Positions 1 through 9,060 of a stretch of DNA of 9,060 nucleotides are shown piece by piece (positions within the stretch are counted from its first letter, which is position 1; each line of letters begins with the position of its first letter). The notes under the pieces are model-generated. The model made no database searches. It had not been told where the DNA came from and saw nothing but the letters and a program-made list of their open reading frames with translations. The DNA is from CAYVBN01 sp964538565. Lineage in GTDB: Bacteria > Pseudomonadota > Alphaproteobacteria > Rhizobiales > Xanthobacteraceae. A program made the translations under genes and the position numbers. The DNA is taken from positions 1 through 9,060 of the forward strand of contig CAZIGW010000046.1 in assembly GCA_964538565.1 (NCBI GenBank). Reading direction: 5' to 3'.

Positions 1-210
1 AAGGTCGGCCTGACGATGCCAAAGACGGTCGCCGTAGTCGATTACCTCAATCTCCGCGCGAAGGAGGATTACTACAAAGAGATCAAGATCGGGAACGCAC
101 TATTCAAGCGCTACTCGCAAAAAGCCATCACGGCCATTCGAGAAGCGGTGCAGAAGGAGAGCGCAGACTCGATTTGGGCGAAGCGTCCGGGAGCCGGTGG
201 AAAGAAATGA
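1..210 (+). CDS. 3' end of an unrecognised gene
   Basis: The frame is open from the first base of the window to the TGA at 208-210, so this is the C-terminal end (about 69 codons) of a gene that begins outside the window. The ATG at 16 is probably internal. The peptide is charged and mostly helical, with a segment DYYKEIKIGNALFKRYSQ and a basic tail AKRPGAGGKK. No family is recognised. Its stop overlaps the start of the truncated hsdR frame (ATGA, 207-210), so the two are likely co-transcribed and translationally coupled. In type I restriction loci the gene before hsdR is often hsdS, hsdM or an accessory defence gene. This tail does not show the usual HsdS ending, so an accessory gene is at least as likely. 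The function is left open. Confidence 0.6.
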   Translation, partial: KVGLTMPKTVAVVDYLNLRAKEDYYKEIKIGNALFKRYSQKAITAIREAVQKESADSIWAKRPGAGGKK

Positions 211-668
211 GCGAAGCCTTTACCGAGTCCGTCGTCGAGCATGCCGCCTTGGGCTGGCTGGAGGCTATGAGCTGGCAGACAGCGCACGGCCCGAACCTCG
301 CGCCCGACGGGTCTATTGCGGAGCGGCATGACTATAGCGAAGTCGTCCTCACGCAGCGGCTCCGCGACGTGCTCACGCGCCTCAATCCGACGTTACCGCC
401 CGAAGCACTCAAAGACGCCTTCCGCAAGCTCACGCGCCCCGAAGGTACGGAGCTGATTCAGCGAAACCGGTACATCCATCGCCTGCTGGTGGATGGTGTC
501 ACGGTCGAGTACCGCACGAGCGACGGCCGTCCGCGCGGGGCGCAGGCGCGTGTCATCGACTTTGACGCCGTCGCGAACAACGACTGGCTCGCGATCAATC
601 AGTTCACCGTCATGGAGAACAAACACACACGCCGGCCGGGCAAGCTCATGGAGAAGATCGCGCGATGA
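207..668 (+). pseudogene. hsdR: Truncated hsdR, N-terminal stub of type I restriction subunit
   Basis: The 153-codon frame aligns with the start of the long HsdR at 4313: about 73% identical residues over the first 60 and about 94% over the next 83. The start at 207 is chosen because it aligns with the long copy's start, overlaps the preceding stop (ATGA) and has GGTGG 6 nt upstream. The stub covers only the front of the HSDR_N nuclease domain. Homology stops after THTRRP; the long copy continues with the metal-binding Asp144 and ELK (Glu158, Lys160), while this copy switches to GKLMEKIAR and a stop. It therefore cannot cut DNA and lacks all motor domains. The final nine codons probably come from whatever originally preceded the helicase gene. 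Its TGA overlaps the helicase ATG (665-668). It may be a dead remnant or a kept leader that couples translation; the intact frame allows either. Confidence 0.85.
357..639 (+). repeat. Direct repeat, left copy (hsdR internal segment)
   Basis: These 283 bp match 4460-4742 with about 15 mismatches counted by eye (about 95% identity) and a constant offset of 4103 bp. Longest identical block is 60 bp (534-593). Upstream of 357 the two hsdR copies fall to about 79% identity; downstream of 639 homology ends abruptly. Both copies are read in the same codon register. Confidence 0.9.
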
Positions 669-3600
669 CCGAAGCACCCAATTCCACGTCCTTAACGGCC
701 AAACCACTTCGGAAGCTTATCCTTGAAGCCCTGCAGCGAAATCCAGGGCTCAAAGCCTCGGAGCTTGCTACCGCGCTCGGTCGGGAGCGGCGCGAAATTA
801 ATCGGTGTCTGACCTACGAGCTTGCGGGTCAAGTTCGGCAGGGGAGCGACTATCGCTGGCGACTCGCGCAGCGCGATGAACCGAGGGGAGCTCCAGCGCC
901 GGCTCCGACAACCGAGTTCTCCCGTCTATGTCGGTATTACCTCGAATGTATCAGCCAGGATATGGACGTGGGCGTGAGCGAGTTCGCCCGCAATCAGTAC
1001 GGAGATCCGAACTACGCGCAGCTGCCTTCCGTGCCGGTTGGATCGGACGCGGACTGGTGGAACTCGCCCGGAGTCGGACGCTTGATCGGCAAGGTACGCG
1101 CCGAGCGAGGGAAGCTGATGCTATGGCTCGGATACCCGGTTCGCTTGCGCCAGCACCGGACCGCCCGTTGGGAAGGCTTTTTCGTCGAGCCGGTGCTCAT
1201 GTGGCCTGTGTTGCTTCCGGAAGTAAACGGAGAAGCGCCGAGTATTGACGAACAAACACCCCTACTGAATGCGAAGTTCCTGCGCAGCGTAGCGATGGGC
1301 GATGGAATGCAACTCGCGGAAGAGACTGCCCAATTGTCGGAGGAACTCGGATTAGGCGCCCCAGTCGCGGACCTACCCGAGATCGACGAACTGATCGAGC
1401 GTTTGGTTCGCATCCGGCCGGACTGGGATTGGCAGGAGCAGATCGAGCCGTCTGCCTGCAGGACTGCGCCTTCGCTAGCGGATATGTCGGCTCCCGGGAT
1501 CTACAACTGTGCAGTCATTGTTCCCGGCGAACGCTCACCGTACACACAAGGCCTCGAAACAGAGCTGAAGAGCCTATCGGATTTATCCGAGATAAGGCTG
1601 CAGGGCACGGTGCTTGGCCGGTGGTTGGCAGAAGAAGTTCCGGTTCCGACGGCCGACGCGCCTGATTCCGACCCACTGATCGAAGTGCTGCCGATGAACA
1701 CCGAGCAGCGCGCCGCTGTCCGTGCCGCGTTAACAGCAACCCATACGGTGGTTACCGGGCCACCCGGAACCGGTAAGTCGCAGGTCGTGACGAACATGCT
1801 CGTTAACGCGGCTTGGCGCGGCATGAAAGTTCTCTTCGCAAGCAAGAACAACAAGGCGGTGGATGTCGTCGAAGCGCGGGTCAACGGCCTCGGAAACCGT
1901 CCAGTGCTCCTGCGGCTCGGATCGAAGGACTATCAGGCGCGGCTGGCGGGATACCTCACTCAGCTCCTTGCGGGTAGCCCTGGGCCCGAAGTGCAAACCA
2001 ATTACCGCGAAGCGGTCGAGCGACATCGCAGCTTGGCGACACGACTTCGCGAGCTCGATCGGCTTCAGCAAGAAACCTTGGACCGTCGCAATGCAGTTGA
2101 CCGCCTCGATGCGGATGTGGAGGAAGGACGGCAGCTTTTCGGAGCCGGTTTCAACGCACTGACCGTGGCGATCCGGGATCGAGCCTCAGCAGATCTTGCG
2201 ATGCTGAGCAAGGCGGTCGACGGCGCCGATCGGGACAAACAAGGTCTCATCGTCAGACTCTTCTGGGGTTTGTTGCGCAAACGGAGAACGCAGGACCTAG
2301 CCGATGCTGTTAGGCAAGCAGACGGCACATTCAGTGCCCTGGCAATGAACTGGCGAGCCCGGGAGGAACAAGAGGGAATTTCGGTGCTTCGAACGCGACT
2401 CGCTGATCTGAAGCGGCGTGTCGAGATGGCGCGCAAGGTAGTCGCCTATAAAGAAGCGTTGCAGGCATTACAGGAGTCATCGTCCTTCGAAAACATCGCG
2501 ATGCGCAGAACCGAGCTGGCCAACGAGGTGAGCCAGAACTCAGTACGGTTGTGGAGGGATTGGGTTCAACTCGCACCAACCCGACTGACGTCTTCGCAGC
2601 GCAAGGACGTCGCAGACTATGCAGCGGCTCTGCAACTCATCACCGGTCCGGACGGCGATCGCGTGCATCCGACCGTGAGGCAGAGAGCGCGAGCTCTACA
2701 GTCGAAAGTGACGTCTCTTTTTTCCTGCTGGGCAATTACATCACTTTCGGCCAGGGGAAGAATTCCGCTAGAGCCCGGATACTTCGATCTCGTGGTCATC
2801 GACGAGGCCAGTCAGTGCGACATCGCTTCGGCACTGCCGCTGCTCTACCGCGCAAAGCGCAGCGTCATCATTGGCGACCCAATGCAACTGCGCCATATCA
2901 GTACGCTCACAAGGTCGCGTGACAGTGAGCTTCAGCACAAGCACGGATTGGTGGAACAGCGACTCGGGTGGATGTACTCCGTCAACTCGCTATTTGACCT
3001 CGCTGCGAGCATCGTATCCTCTGAGCACATCATCAATCTGCGCGATCATCATCGCTCACACGCGGACATAATCGGCTTCTCGAATGAGGTCTTCTATGAA
3101 GGTCATCTGCGAGTGGCGACTCGCTATCCGCAGCTCAAGCGGCCCAATGTAAATCAGCCAGGCATCGTGTGGCAGAACATGAGCGGTTCGGTCACGCGGC
3201 CTCGGGAAGGCGGCGCTCAGAATGCCGAGGAAGCGCACGCGATTGTAGAGGCGCTCGTCGATCTACTCGTTTCCCGGGGATACACGGGTACCGTGGGCGT
3301 GGTCACTCCGTTCCGCGCTCAGGCGCAACTGCTTCAGTCGCTGATTCAATCCCGGCGCGAGCTGGAAAGCGTCGTCGCAAGGGCTGAGCTGCTCGTCGAT
3401 ACGGTCCACAAGTTTCAGGGCGACGAGCGAGATGTGATGTTTTTTTCGCCAGTGGTCTCGAGCGGGATCTCTCCCGGCGCGCTGAGTTTTCTGCGAAGCA
3501 ATGGAAATCTCTTCAACGTGGCGATCACTCGGGCTCGTGGACTATTGCATGTCGTAGGGGACAAGCGAGCAGCTGCCTCGTGCGGTGTGAGCTATCTCGA

Positions 3601-4033
3601 GGCATTCGTCAAATACGTTTCTGCACTCGACGCGACTAGTGACCGCGTCGAGAAGCATGCCGCCGCAGTGGTCGGTCCCGATTACCCGACGGTGCGTCAC
3701 CCGGAGCGTGTATCCGAGTGGGAGCGTGTGCTCTATAAAGCGATGCTGGCAGCGGGGCTGAGGCCGATTCCGCAGTTCAGCGTTGAGCAATACGATCTCG
3801 ACTTCGCACTCTTTGAAGGAAACCGGAAGCTCGCAATAGAGGTCGATGGTGAGCGTTACCATCGAAGCTGGACCGGGGAGTTGTGTTTGCGAGACCAGCT
3901 TCGCAATCAGAGGCTCATAGAGCTTGGGTGGGACGTTCAAAGATTTTGGGTGTACGAGCTCCGGGATGAGCTGGAACGCTGCGTGCGGCTTGTCGAAGCC
4001 TGGGTGCATAAGGCAAGAAGCGATGCTGCGTAA
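665..4033 (+). CDS. SF1 (Upf1/Dna2-like) helicase with C-terminal Vsr/DUF559-like nuclease domain
   Basis: 1122 residues. Residues about 14-67 look like a winged helix (LRKLILEALQRNPGLKASEL). The helicase core carries a Q-motif (NTEQRAAV, Gln348), Walker A GPPGTGKS (365-372), a long helical, partly coiled-coil insert (about 445-640), DEASQ (713-717), GDPMQL (737-742), RDHHRSH (from 793), VDTVHKFQGDERD (911-923) and VAITRAR (952-958). The C-terminus has LDFALF (Asp1046) and AIEVDGERYH (Glu1059, Asp1061), then RDQLRNQRLIELGWDVQRFW, the pattern of small Vsr/DUF559/MTES_1575-type PD-(D/E)XK nucleases. Known members of this class are ATP-driven DNA or RNA translocases common in phage-defence islands, so a cytoplasmic antiviral nuclease-helicase is the likely role. 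I cannot tie it to a named system. The start overlaps the preceding stop (ATGA), with GGAG at 650-653. All motifs are intact, so it looks functional. Confidence 0.93.
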   Translation: MTEAPNSTSLTAKPLRKLILEALQRNPGLKASELATALGRERREINRCLTYELAGQVRQGSDYRWRLAQRDEPRGAPAPAPTTEFSRLCRYYLECISQDMDVGVSEFARNQYGDPNYAQLPSVPVGSDADWWNSPGVGRLIGKVRAERGKLMLWLGYPVRLRQHRTARWEGFFVEPVLMWPVLLPEVNGEAPSIDEQTPLLNAKFLRSVAMGDGMQLAEETAQLSEELGLGAPVADLPEIDELIERLVRIRPDWDWQEQIEPSACRTAPSLADMSAPGIYNCAVIVPGERSPYTQGLETELKSLSDLSEIRLQGTVLGRWLAEEVPVPTADAPDSDPLIEVLPMNTEQRAAVRAALTATHTVVTGPPGTGKSQVVTNMLVNAAWRGMKVLFASKNNKAVDVVEARVNGLGNRPVLLRLGSKDYQARLAGYLTQLLAGSPGPEVQTNYREAVERHRSLATRLRELDRLQQETLDRRNAVDRLDADVEEGRQLFGAGFNALTVAIRDRASADLAMLSKAVDGADRDKQGLIVRLFWGLLRKRRTQDLADAVRQADGTFSALAMNWRAREEQEGISVLRTRLADLKRRVEMARKVVAYKEALQALQESSSFENIAMRRTELANEVSQNSVRLWRDWVQLAPTRLTSSQRKDVADYAAALQLITGPDGDRVHPTVRQRARALQSKVTSLFSCWAITSLSARGRIPLEPGYFDLVVIDEASQCDIASALPLLYRAKRSVIIGDPMQLRHISTLTRSRDSELQHKHGLVEQRLGWMYSVNSLFDLAASIVSSEHIINLRDHHRSHADIIGFSNEVFYEGHLRVATRYPQLKRPNVNQPGIVWQNMSGSVTRPREGGAQNAEEAHAIVEALVDLLVSRGYTGTVGVVTPFRAQAQLLQSLIQSRRELESVVARAELLVDTVHKFQGDERDVMFFSPVVSSGISPGALSFLRSNGNLFNVAITRARGLLHVVGDKRAAASCGVSYLEAFVKYVSALDATSDRVEKHAAAVVGPDYPTVRHPERVSEWERVLYKAMLAAGLRPIPQFSVEQYDLDFALFEGNRKLAIEVDGERYHRSWTGELCLRDQLRNQRLIELGWDVQRFWVYELRDELERCVRLVEAWVHKARSDAA

Positions 4034-4166
4034 CTGCAAGTGCTAAAGCAGGCTCGAAGAGGTGTGCCCGCCGACGCGTCTCCTGCCGTAGGGCGCATTT
4101 TCTGTGATCAGAAGTCGGTGATGCGCCCGGAGCGAAAACCAGTGGGGGACTGGACGTTGACGCAGT

Positions 4167-4185
4167 ATGTGCATAATCTGCACAT
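4167..4185. promoter_or_regulatory. Perfect 7-bp dyad upstream of hsdR
   Basis: ATGTGCA-TAATC-TGCACAT is a perfect inverted repeat with a 5-nt centre, about 130 bp before the hsdR start. The form is typical of an operator for a dimeric regulator. A TTGACG at 4157-4162 lies just upstream but has no properly spaced -10 box, so a promoter cannot be claimed. The dyad also overlaps the start of the small ORF at 4167 and could shape its first codons. Confidence 0.35.
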
Positions 4186-4312
4186 GCTGCGGCGAACAAG
4201 AACGCATTAACGACGTCCGTTTGGCGGCACTCGCGCTGCTGGTGGCAGAGTCCGCACCAAGGGATGAGGCGATGATCCGCCTGGTGATGAACGCGCTCGC
4301 CGAGCTACAGTT

Positions 4313-4316
<4 letters not shown>
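4167..4316 (+). CDS. Possible 49-residue Cys-rich small protein before hsdR
   Basis: An ATG at 4167 opens 49 codons ending in a TGA that overlaps the hsdR TTG start (TTGA, 4313-4316), the same kind of overlap seen at the two other junctions of this locus. The product starts MCIICTCCGEQER, a CxxCxCC cluster that could bind a metal, followed by a helical Ala/Leu-rich part ending LAELQF. No family is recognised. Against it: there is no well-spaced ribosome binding site (the GGGGG at 4144-4148 is about 18 nt away), the first codons coincide with the dyad at 4167-4185, and a competing open frame (GTG 4040 to TAA 4210) covers part of the same spacer. If real, it would couple translation into hsdR; if not, the spacer is non-coding leader. 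Confidence 0.35.
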
Positions 4317-7270
<2,954 letters not shown>

Positions 7271-7507
7271 AGATCGTACGCAACAACGTCAAGATCGACT
7301 GGACGATGCGCGAGAACGTCCGCGCGCAGCTTCGCGTGCTCGTCAAACGCCTTCTGCGAAAGTACCGCTATCCGCCTGACAAGCAGGAGAAGGCGACACA
7401 GCTCGTGCTCGAGCAGGCCGAAACTCTGTCAGAGGAGTGGGCGTTTGCGTAATGTTGGAGGGAGCTGGTCTGGCGCGCGATGACGTCCGCTTCGGCTTTT
7501 GCGACGA

Positions 7508-7684
7508 GAAGTCCGCATCGATCGTGAGGTAGGGACCTTCGAATGTGGGCAGCTGGATCAGAGATTGACCGCCCACGAACACCGCGCTCCTCCAGCCAGG
7601 ACGCGCGCGAATAGCATAGATGACTTTCTTCAGGTCCGCTGGAGTGAACCAGTCGTAGTCGTTAGGTGATACCCCATGCGTCAC
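7508..7684 (-). pseudogene. Remnant resembling a nucleotidyltransferase-fold protein
   Basis: Read leftwards, the frame gives YDWFTPADLKKVIYAIRA, then WRSAVFVGGQSL and PYLTIDADF. A hydrophobic strand ending in GG, followed about 17 residues later by Asp-x-Asp, is the usual active-site layout of minimal nucleotidyltransferases, including AbiEii-type toxins. From memory, relatives carry extra residues between GGQSL and LPTFEGPY, so a small internal loss is likely. After DADF the frame becomes basic, low-quality sequence and runs antisense into the hsdR end, so the rest of the gene is gone. There is no clear start; a GTG at 7684-7682 is possible. Just upstream another minus-strand frame ends LPVTLQFDRRDAWGIT* (stop near 7665), possibly the tail of a partner gene. 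The family call is tentative. Confidence 0.4.
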
Positions 7685-8313
7685 GCCGGTCGAATTGCAG
7701 GGTGACGGGCAGCACATGGCTGTCCTTGCTGTTGCGGGTGTGGGTGGCGTCCTGGCGACCCTCGACTCGAGCCGCGTGACGCGTCCGTGCTTTTGCACCG
7801 ATGTCTCCACTTGTTTTGCCGTGACCGCCATAGCGCCCTTCCCTTTACGATGCTGGGCAGACGCGACCCCGCCGACGCGCTGGCGCGCCGGCAGGAGCGC
7901 GCGCTATTGCCGGTGATCCGATAAATCAGGACGAACGGGCGCGTGGCGTCCTTGAACGACCGCAGAGTCGCGGCGACCTCGCGATCGACGTCGACGTTCT
8001 CGAGCAGGACGGCTGAGTATTGCGCTGCAGTGGCGCGCTGGATCAGCACGTCACTCATGAAGTCCGGGTCGATCTGCGAGCTCTGCGCCGCGAGCGGCGG
8101 AAAGCGCGAATGGCTCTCCAGGAAGTTGACGCCCTCGTCTCGTAACCGAGTGAGCGTCGGCGGGTCACGGTCCTCGGCGGACGCGGCGGAGAGCAGCTCC
8201 GGGATAAACAGGACGATGTTGTGCCGCTCTGCGGCAAGAAGCCGCGTCGATGCTGCAAGTGCGATTGCGACGAGCGCGAGGTGACGACCTCGGACGCTTG
8301 TGATGCGGGCCAT
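7681..8313 (-). pseudogene. Decayed periplasmic phosphodiesterase/alkaline phosphatase family gene
   Basis: The start is the ATG at 8313-8311, with a strong ribosome binding site GGGAGG (8324-8319) 5 nt upstream. Residues 1-28 form a signal peptide (basic start, HLALVAIALAA, then LLAA), so the original product was exported. HNIVLFIP, LTRLRDEGVNFLESHSRFP and ATLRSFKDATRPFVLIY match the N-terminal and middle parts of the type I phosphodiesterase/alkaline phosphatase fold. The family normally has Asp after VLFIP and a Thr nucleophile after SHS-FP; here the sequence is FIPELL and FPPLAAQSSQ, followed at once by a much later part of the fold (DPDFMSDVL). The nucleophile and roughly 100 residues are thus missing. 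Recognisable sequence ends near 7921, then the frame runs through Arg/Ser-rich non-homologous sequence to 7681. Dead enzyme remnant; the export signal may still be made. Confidence 0.7.
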
Positions 8314-8318
8314 TCGAT

Positions 8319-8324
8319 CCTCCC
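8319..8324 (-). promoter_or_regulatory. Ribosome binding site of the phosphatase remnant
   Basis: GGGAGG on the minus strand, 5 nt before the ATG at 8313. It fixes the start of the remnant inside a much longer open frame that runs back through the tandem repeats and would otherwise suggest a false N-terminus. Confidence 0.7.
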
Positions 8325-8338
8325 GTTCTTTGCGAATT

Positions 8339-8670
8339 GTCTCGGGTGTGCGCGCACCTCTCCCGGTACTGCGCAAATGTCTCTGGGTATCGCGCGTACC
8401 TCTCTGGTTTCCGCACAACTGTCTCTGGGTATCGCGCGTACCTCTCTGGTTTTCGCACAACTGTCTCTGGGTATCGCGCGTACCTCTCTGGTTTCCGCAC
8501 AACTGTCTCTGGGTATCGCGCGTACCTCTCTGGTTTTCGCATAACTGTCTCTGGGTATCGCGCGTACCTCTCTGGTTTTCGCATAACTGTCTCTGGGTAT
8601 CGCGCGTACCTCTCTGGTTTTCGCCTAACTGTCTCTGGGTATCGCGCACACCTCTCTAGGTGCGGCGCAT
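8339..8670. repeat. 42-bp tandem repeat array
   Basis: Six near-identical 42-bp units begin at 8379, 8421, 8463, 8505, 8547 and 8589. A diverged 40-bp unit precedes them (8339-8378) and a diverged partial unit follows (8631-8670). Units start GTCTCTGGGTATCGCGCG and vary mainly near their end (TTTCCGCACAACT, TTTTCGCACAACT, TTTTCGCATAACT, TTTTCGCCTAACT). There are no unique spacers, so it is not a CRISPR. Since 42 is 14 codons, any stop-free frame stays open through the whole array, producing long spurious ORFs on both strands. Each unit holds GGTA-N7-TACC, a short dyad. The array ends 14 nt before the ribosome binding site of the minus-strand phosphatase remnant, in what would be its promoter or leader. 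Confidence 0.95.
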
Positions 8671-8899
8671 CAACTCTCGCCGCGTCCGGAAAGCAGGTCG
8701 CCTGGGTTGCGCGCCGCCCGCATTCATCGCGCGTTGCAGTGCACCCGAGATCTTCATGATTTTTGTTTCCGAACGTAAACGCGATTCGACATAGCGCGAT
8801 GGAACGCGCGCGAGAAGCATCGACGCGCGACGACATGAACCTGATGTTCACTCGATACATATCTACGACTTCTCGGATGGCATCAGGAGACGTCATCCA
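8671..8899. other. Intergenic stretch without a recognised gene
   Basis: Between the tandem array and the stem-loop after symE no recognisable gene is seen. A minus-strand frame starting at 8923, or at its internal Met at 8896 (MTSPDAIREVVDMYRVNIR), is open, but it soon becomes Cys- and Arg-rich sequence and owes its length to the 42-bp repeats. It may be a worn-out gene start. A plus-strand frame 8763-8966 has no ribosome binding site and no plausible protein character. Confidence 0.4.
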
Positions 8900-8935
8900 C
8901 CTCGGCGCCAGATCCGCATGCACCTGGCGCCGAGG
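8900..8935 (-). terminator. Perfect 12-bp stem-loop downstream of symE
   Basis: The left arm at 8900-8911 (core CTCGGCGCCAG) pairs perfectly with 8924-8935 (core CTGGCGCCGAG) around a 12-nt loop. It begins 11 nt after the symE stop, the place of a terminator for minus-strand transcription. No T-run follows on the minus strand (GTGGATGACG), so it may be an RNA-stabilising hairpin or a weak terminator rather than a classical intrinsic one. Confidence 0.55.
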
Positions 8936-8946
8936 CGACTGTTGCG

Positions 8947-9060
8947 CTATTCGACAGGCTCGATGATCAACCTCCGCTCACTGACATCAATCTGTACCTT
9001 CCCGCCGATCGGGAACCCAGCGCGTTCGAGCCAGCGCCCGCTCAGGCGCAAGAACGGCAC
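8947..9060 (-). CDS. symE: SymE-family toxin, C-terminal part
   Basis: The last 37 codons of a minus-strand gene that begins beyond the window; stop TAG at 8949-8947. The peptide has VPFLRLSGRWLERAGFPIGG followed by KVQIDVSERRLIIEPVE, matching the hallmark of the SymE toxin domain: LRLSGRWLE-AGF, then a G-x-x-hydrophobic turn and a strand ending LIIEP, an AbrB-like swapped-hairpin fold. In Escherichia coli SymE is an SOS-induced RNA-associated growth inhibitor that compacts the nucleoid, held down by the antisense RNA SymR, and it sits next to the type I restriction genes hsdRMS. The placement beside an hsdR locus here echoes that arrangement. Whether a SymR-like RNA or LexA box exists cannot be seen, since the 5' end is outside. 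Confidence 0.8.
   Translation of the reverse strand: MPFLRLSGRWLERAGFPIGGKVQIDVSERRLIIEPVE

Noticed and set aside
4040..4210. 56-codon GTG-started ORF in the helicase frame after its stop
   Set aside because: It looks faintly protein-like (KPVGDWTLTQYVHNLHML) but has no ribosome binding site or recognised family, and conflicts with the ORF at 4167 that overlaps the hsdR start.
7888..7913. CCGGCA...TGCCGG inverted repeat as a mobile-element end
   Set aside because: Only 6 bp, GC-rich and single; no target duplication or transposase seen.
8339..8670. CRISPR array
   Set aside because: Units are directly adjacent with no unique spacers and no cas genes nearby.
8300..8759. Plus-strand repeat proteins (units GYRAYLSGFRTTVS and others)
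   Set aside because: Same 42-bp periodicity artefact in several plus-strand frames, without a ribosome binding site.
8841..8853. GAACCTGATGTTC as a LexA-type box for symE
   Set aside because: The spacing is 5 nt rather than the 4 of GAAC-N4-GTTC boxes, and it lies downstream of symE, not at its promoter.
8165..8923. Long minus-strand ORF of 252 codons with repeated KPERYARYPETV units
   Set aside because: The repeat period is a multiple of three, so several frames stay open by default; the flanks are Cys/Arg-rich and it overlaps the better supported phosphatase remnant frame.

Overview
The window is GC-rich bacterial DNA with tightly overlapping genes (ATGA and TTGA junctions). It is probably chromosomal DNA of a proteobacterium. 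A SymE-type toxin, a periplasmic phosphodiesterase remnant and a type I restriction locus fit beta- or gammaproteobacteria, but nothing here fixes the genus. It reads as a defence island with a degraded flank.

Left part (1-4033, plus strand): the 3' end of an unrecognised gene overlaps by ATGA a 153-codon reading frame. That frame is the N-terminus of a type I restriction subunit (HsdR), cut off one residue before the first catalytic aspartate of its nuclease domain. It overlaps, again by ATGA, a 1122-residue protein with an N-terminal winged-helix-like segment, a complete SF1 (Upf1/Dna2-like) helicase and a C-terminal Vsr/DUF559-like nuclease domain. All three look like one translationally coupled operon.

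Middle part (4034-7452, plus strand): a short spacer carries a perfect 7-bp dyad and a possible 49-codon ORF. A second, long hsdR follows, starting at TTG and holding all nuclease and helicase motifs. About 283 bp of it (4460-4742) repeats the truncated copy (357-639) at about 95% identity, in the same reading frame and exactly 4103 bp away. The helicase gene is therefore bracketed by direct repeats, and recombination between them would remove it and leave one continuous hsdR. The long hsdR is itself damaged: a 1-nt loss near 7184-7188 shifts the frame and separates the last 87 codons, which are still well preserved.

Right part (7453-9060, mainly minus strand): decayed gene pieces. These are a nucleotidyltransferase-like remnant, a signal-peptide-bearing phosphodiesterase/alkaline phosphatase remnant with lost active-site residues, and a 42-bp tandem array lying directly upstream of that remnant's ribosome binding site. 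The window ends in the C-terminal end of a SymE-family toxin gene with a strong stem-loop just after its stop.

Best candidate for something new: the HsdR-stub plus helicase-nuclease pair embedded between hsdR direct repeats. It could be a defence gene that swaps with, or switches, a type I restriction enzyme. That function is inference; the repeat geometry and gene overlaps are read directly from the sequence.
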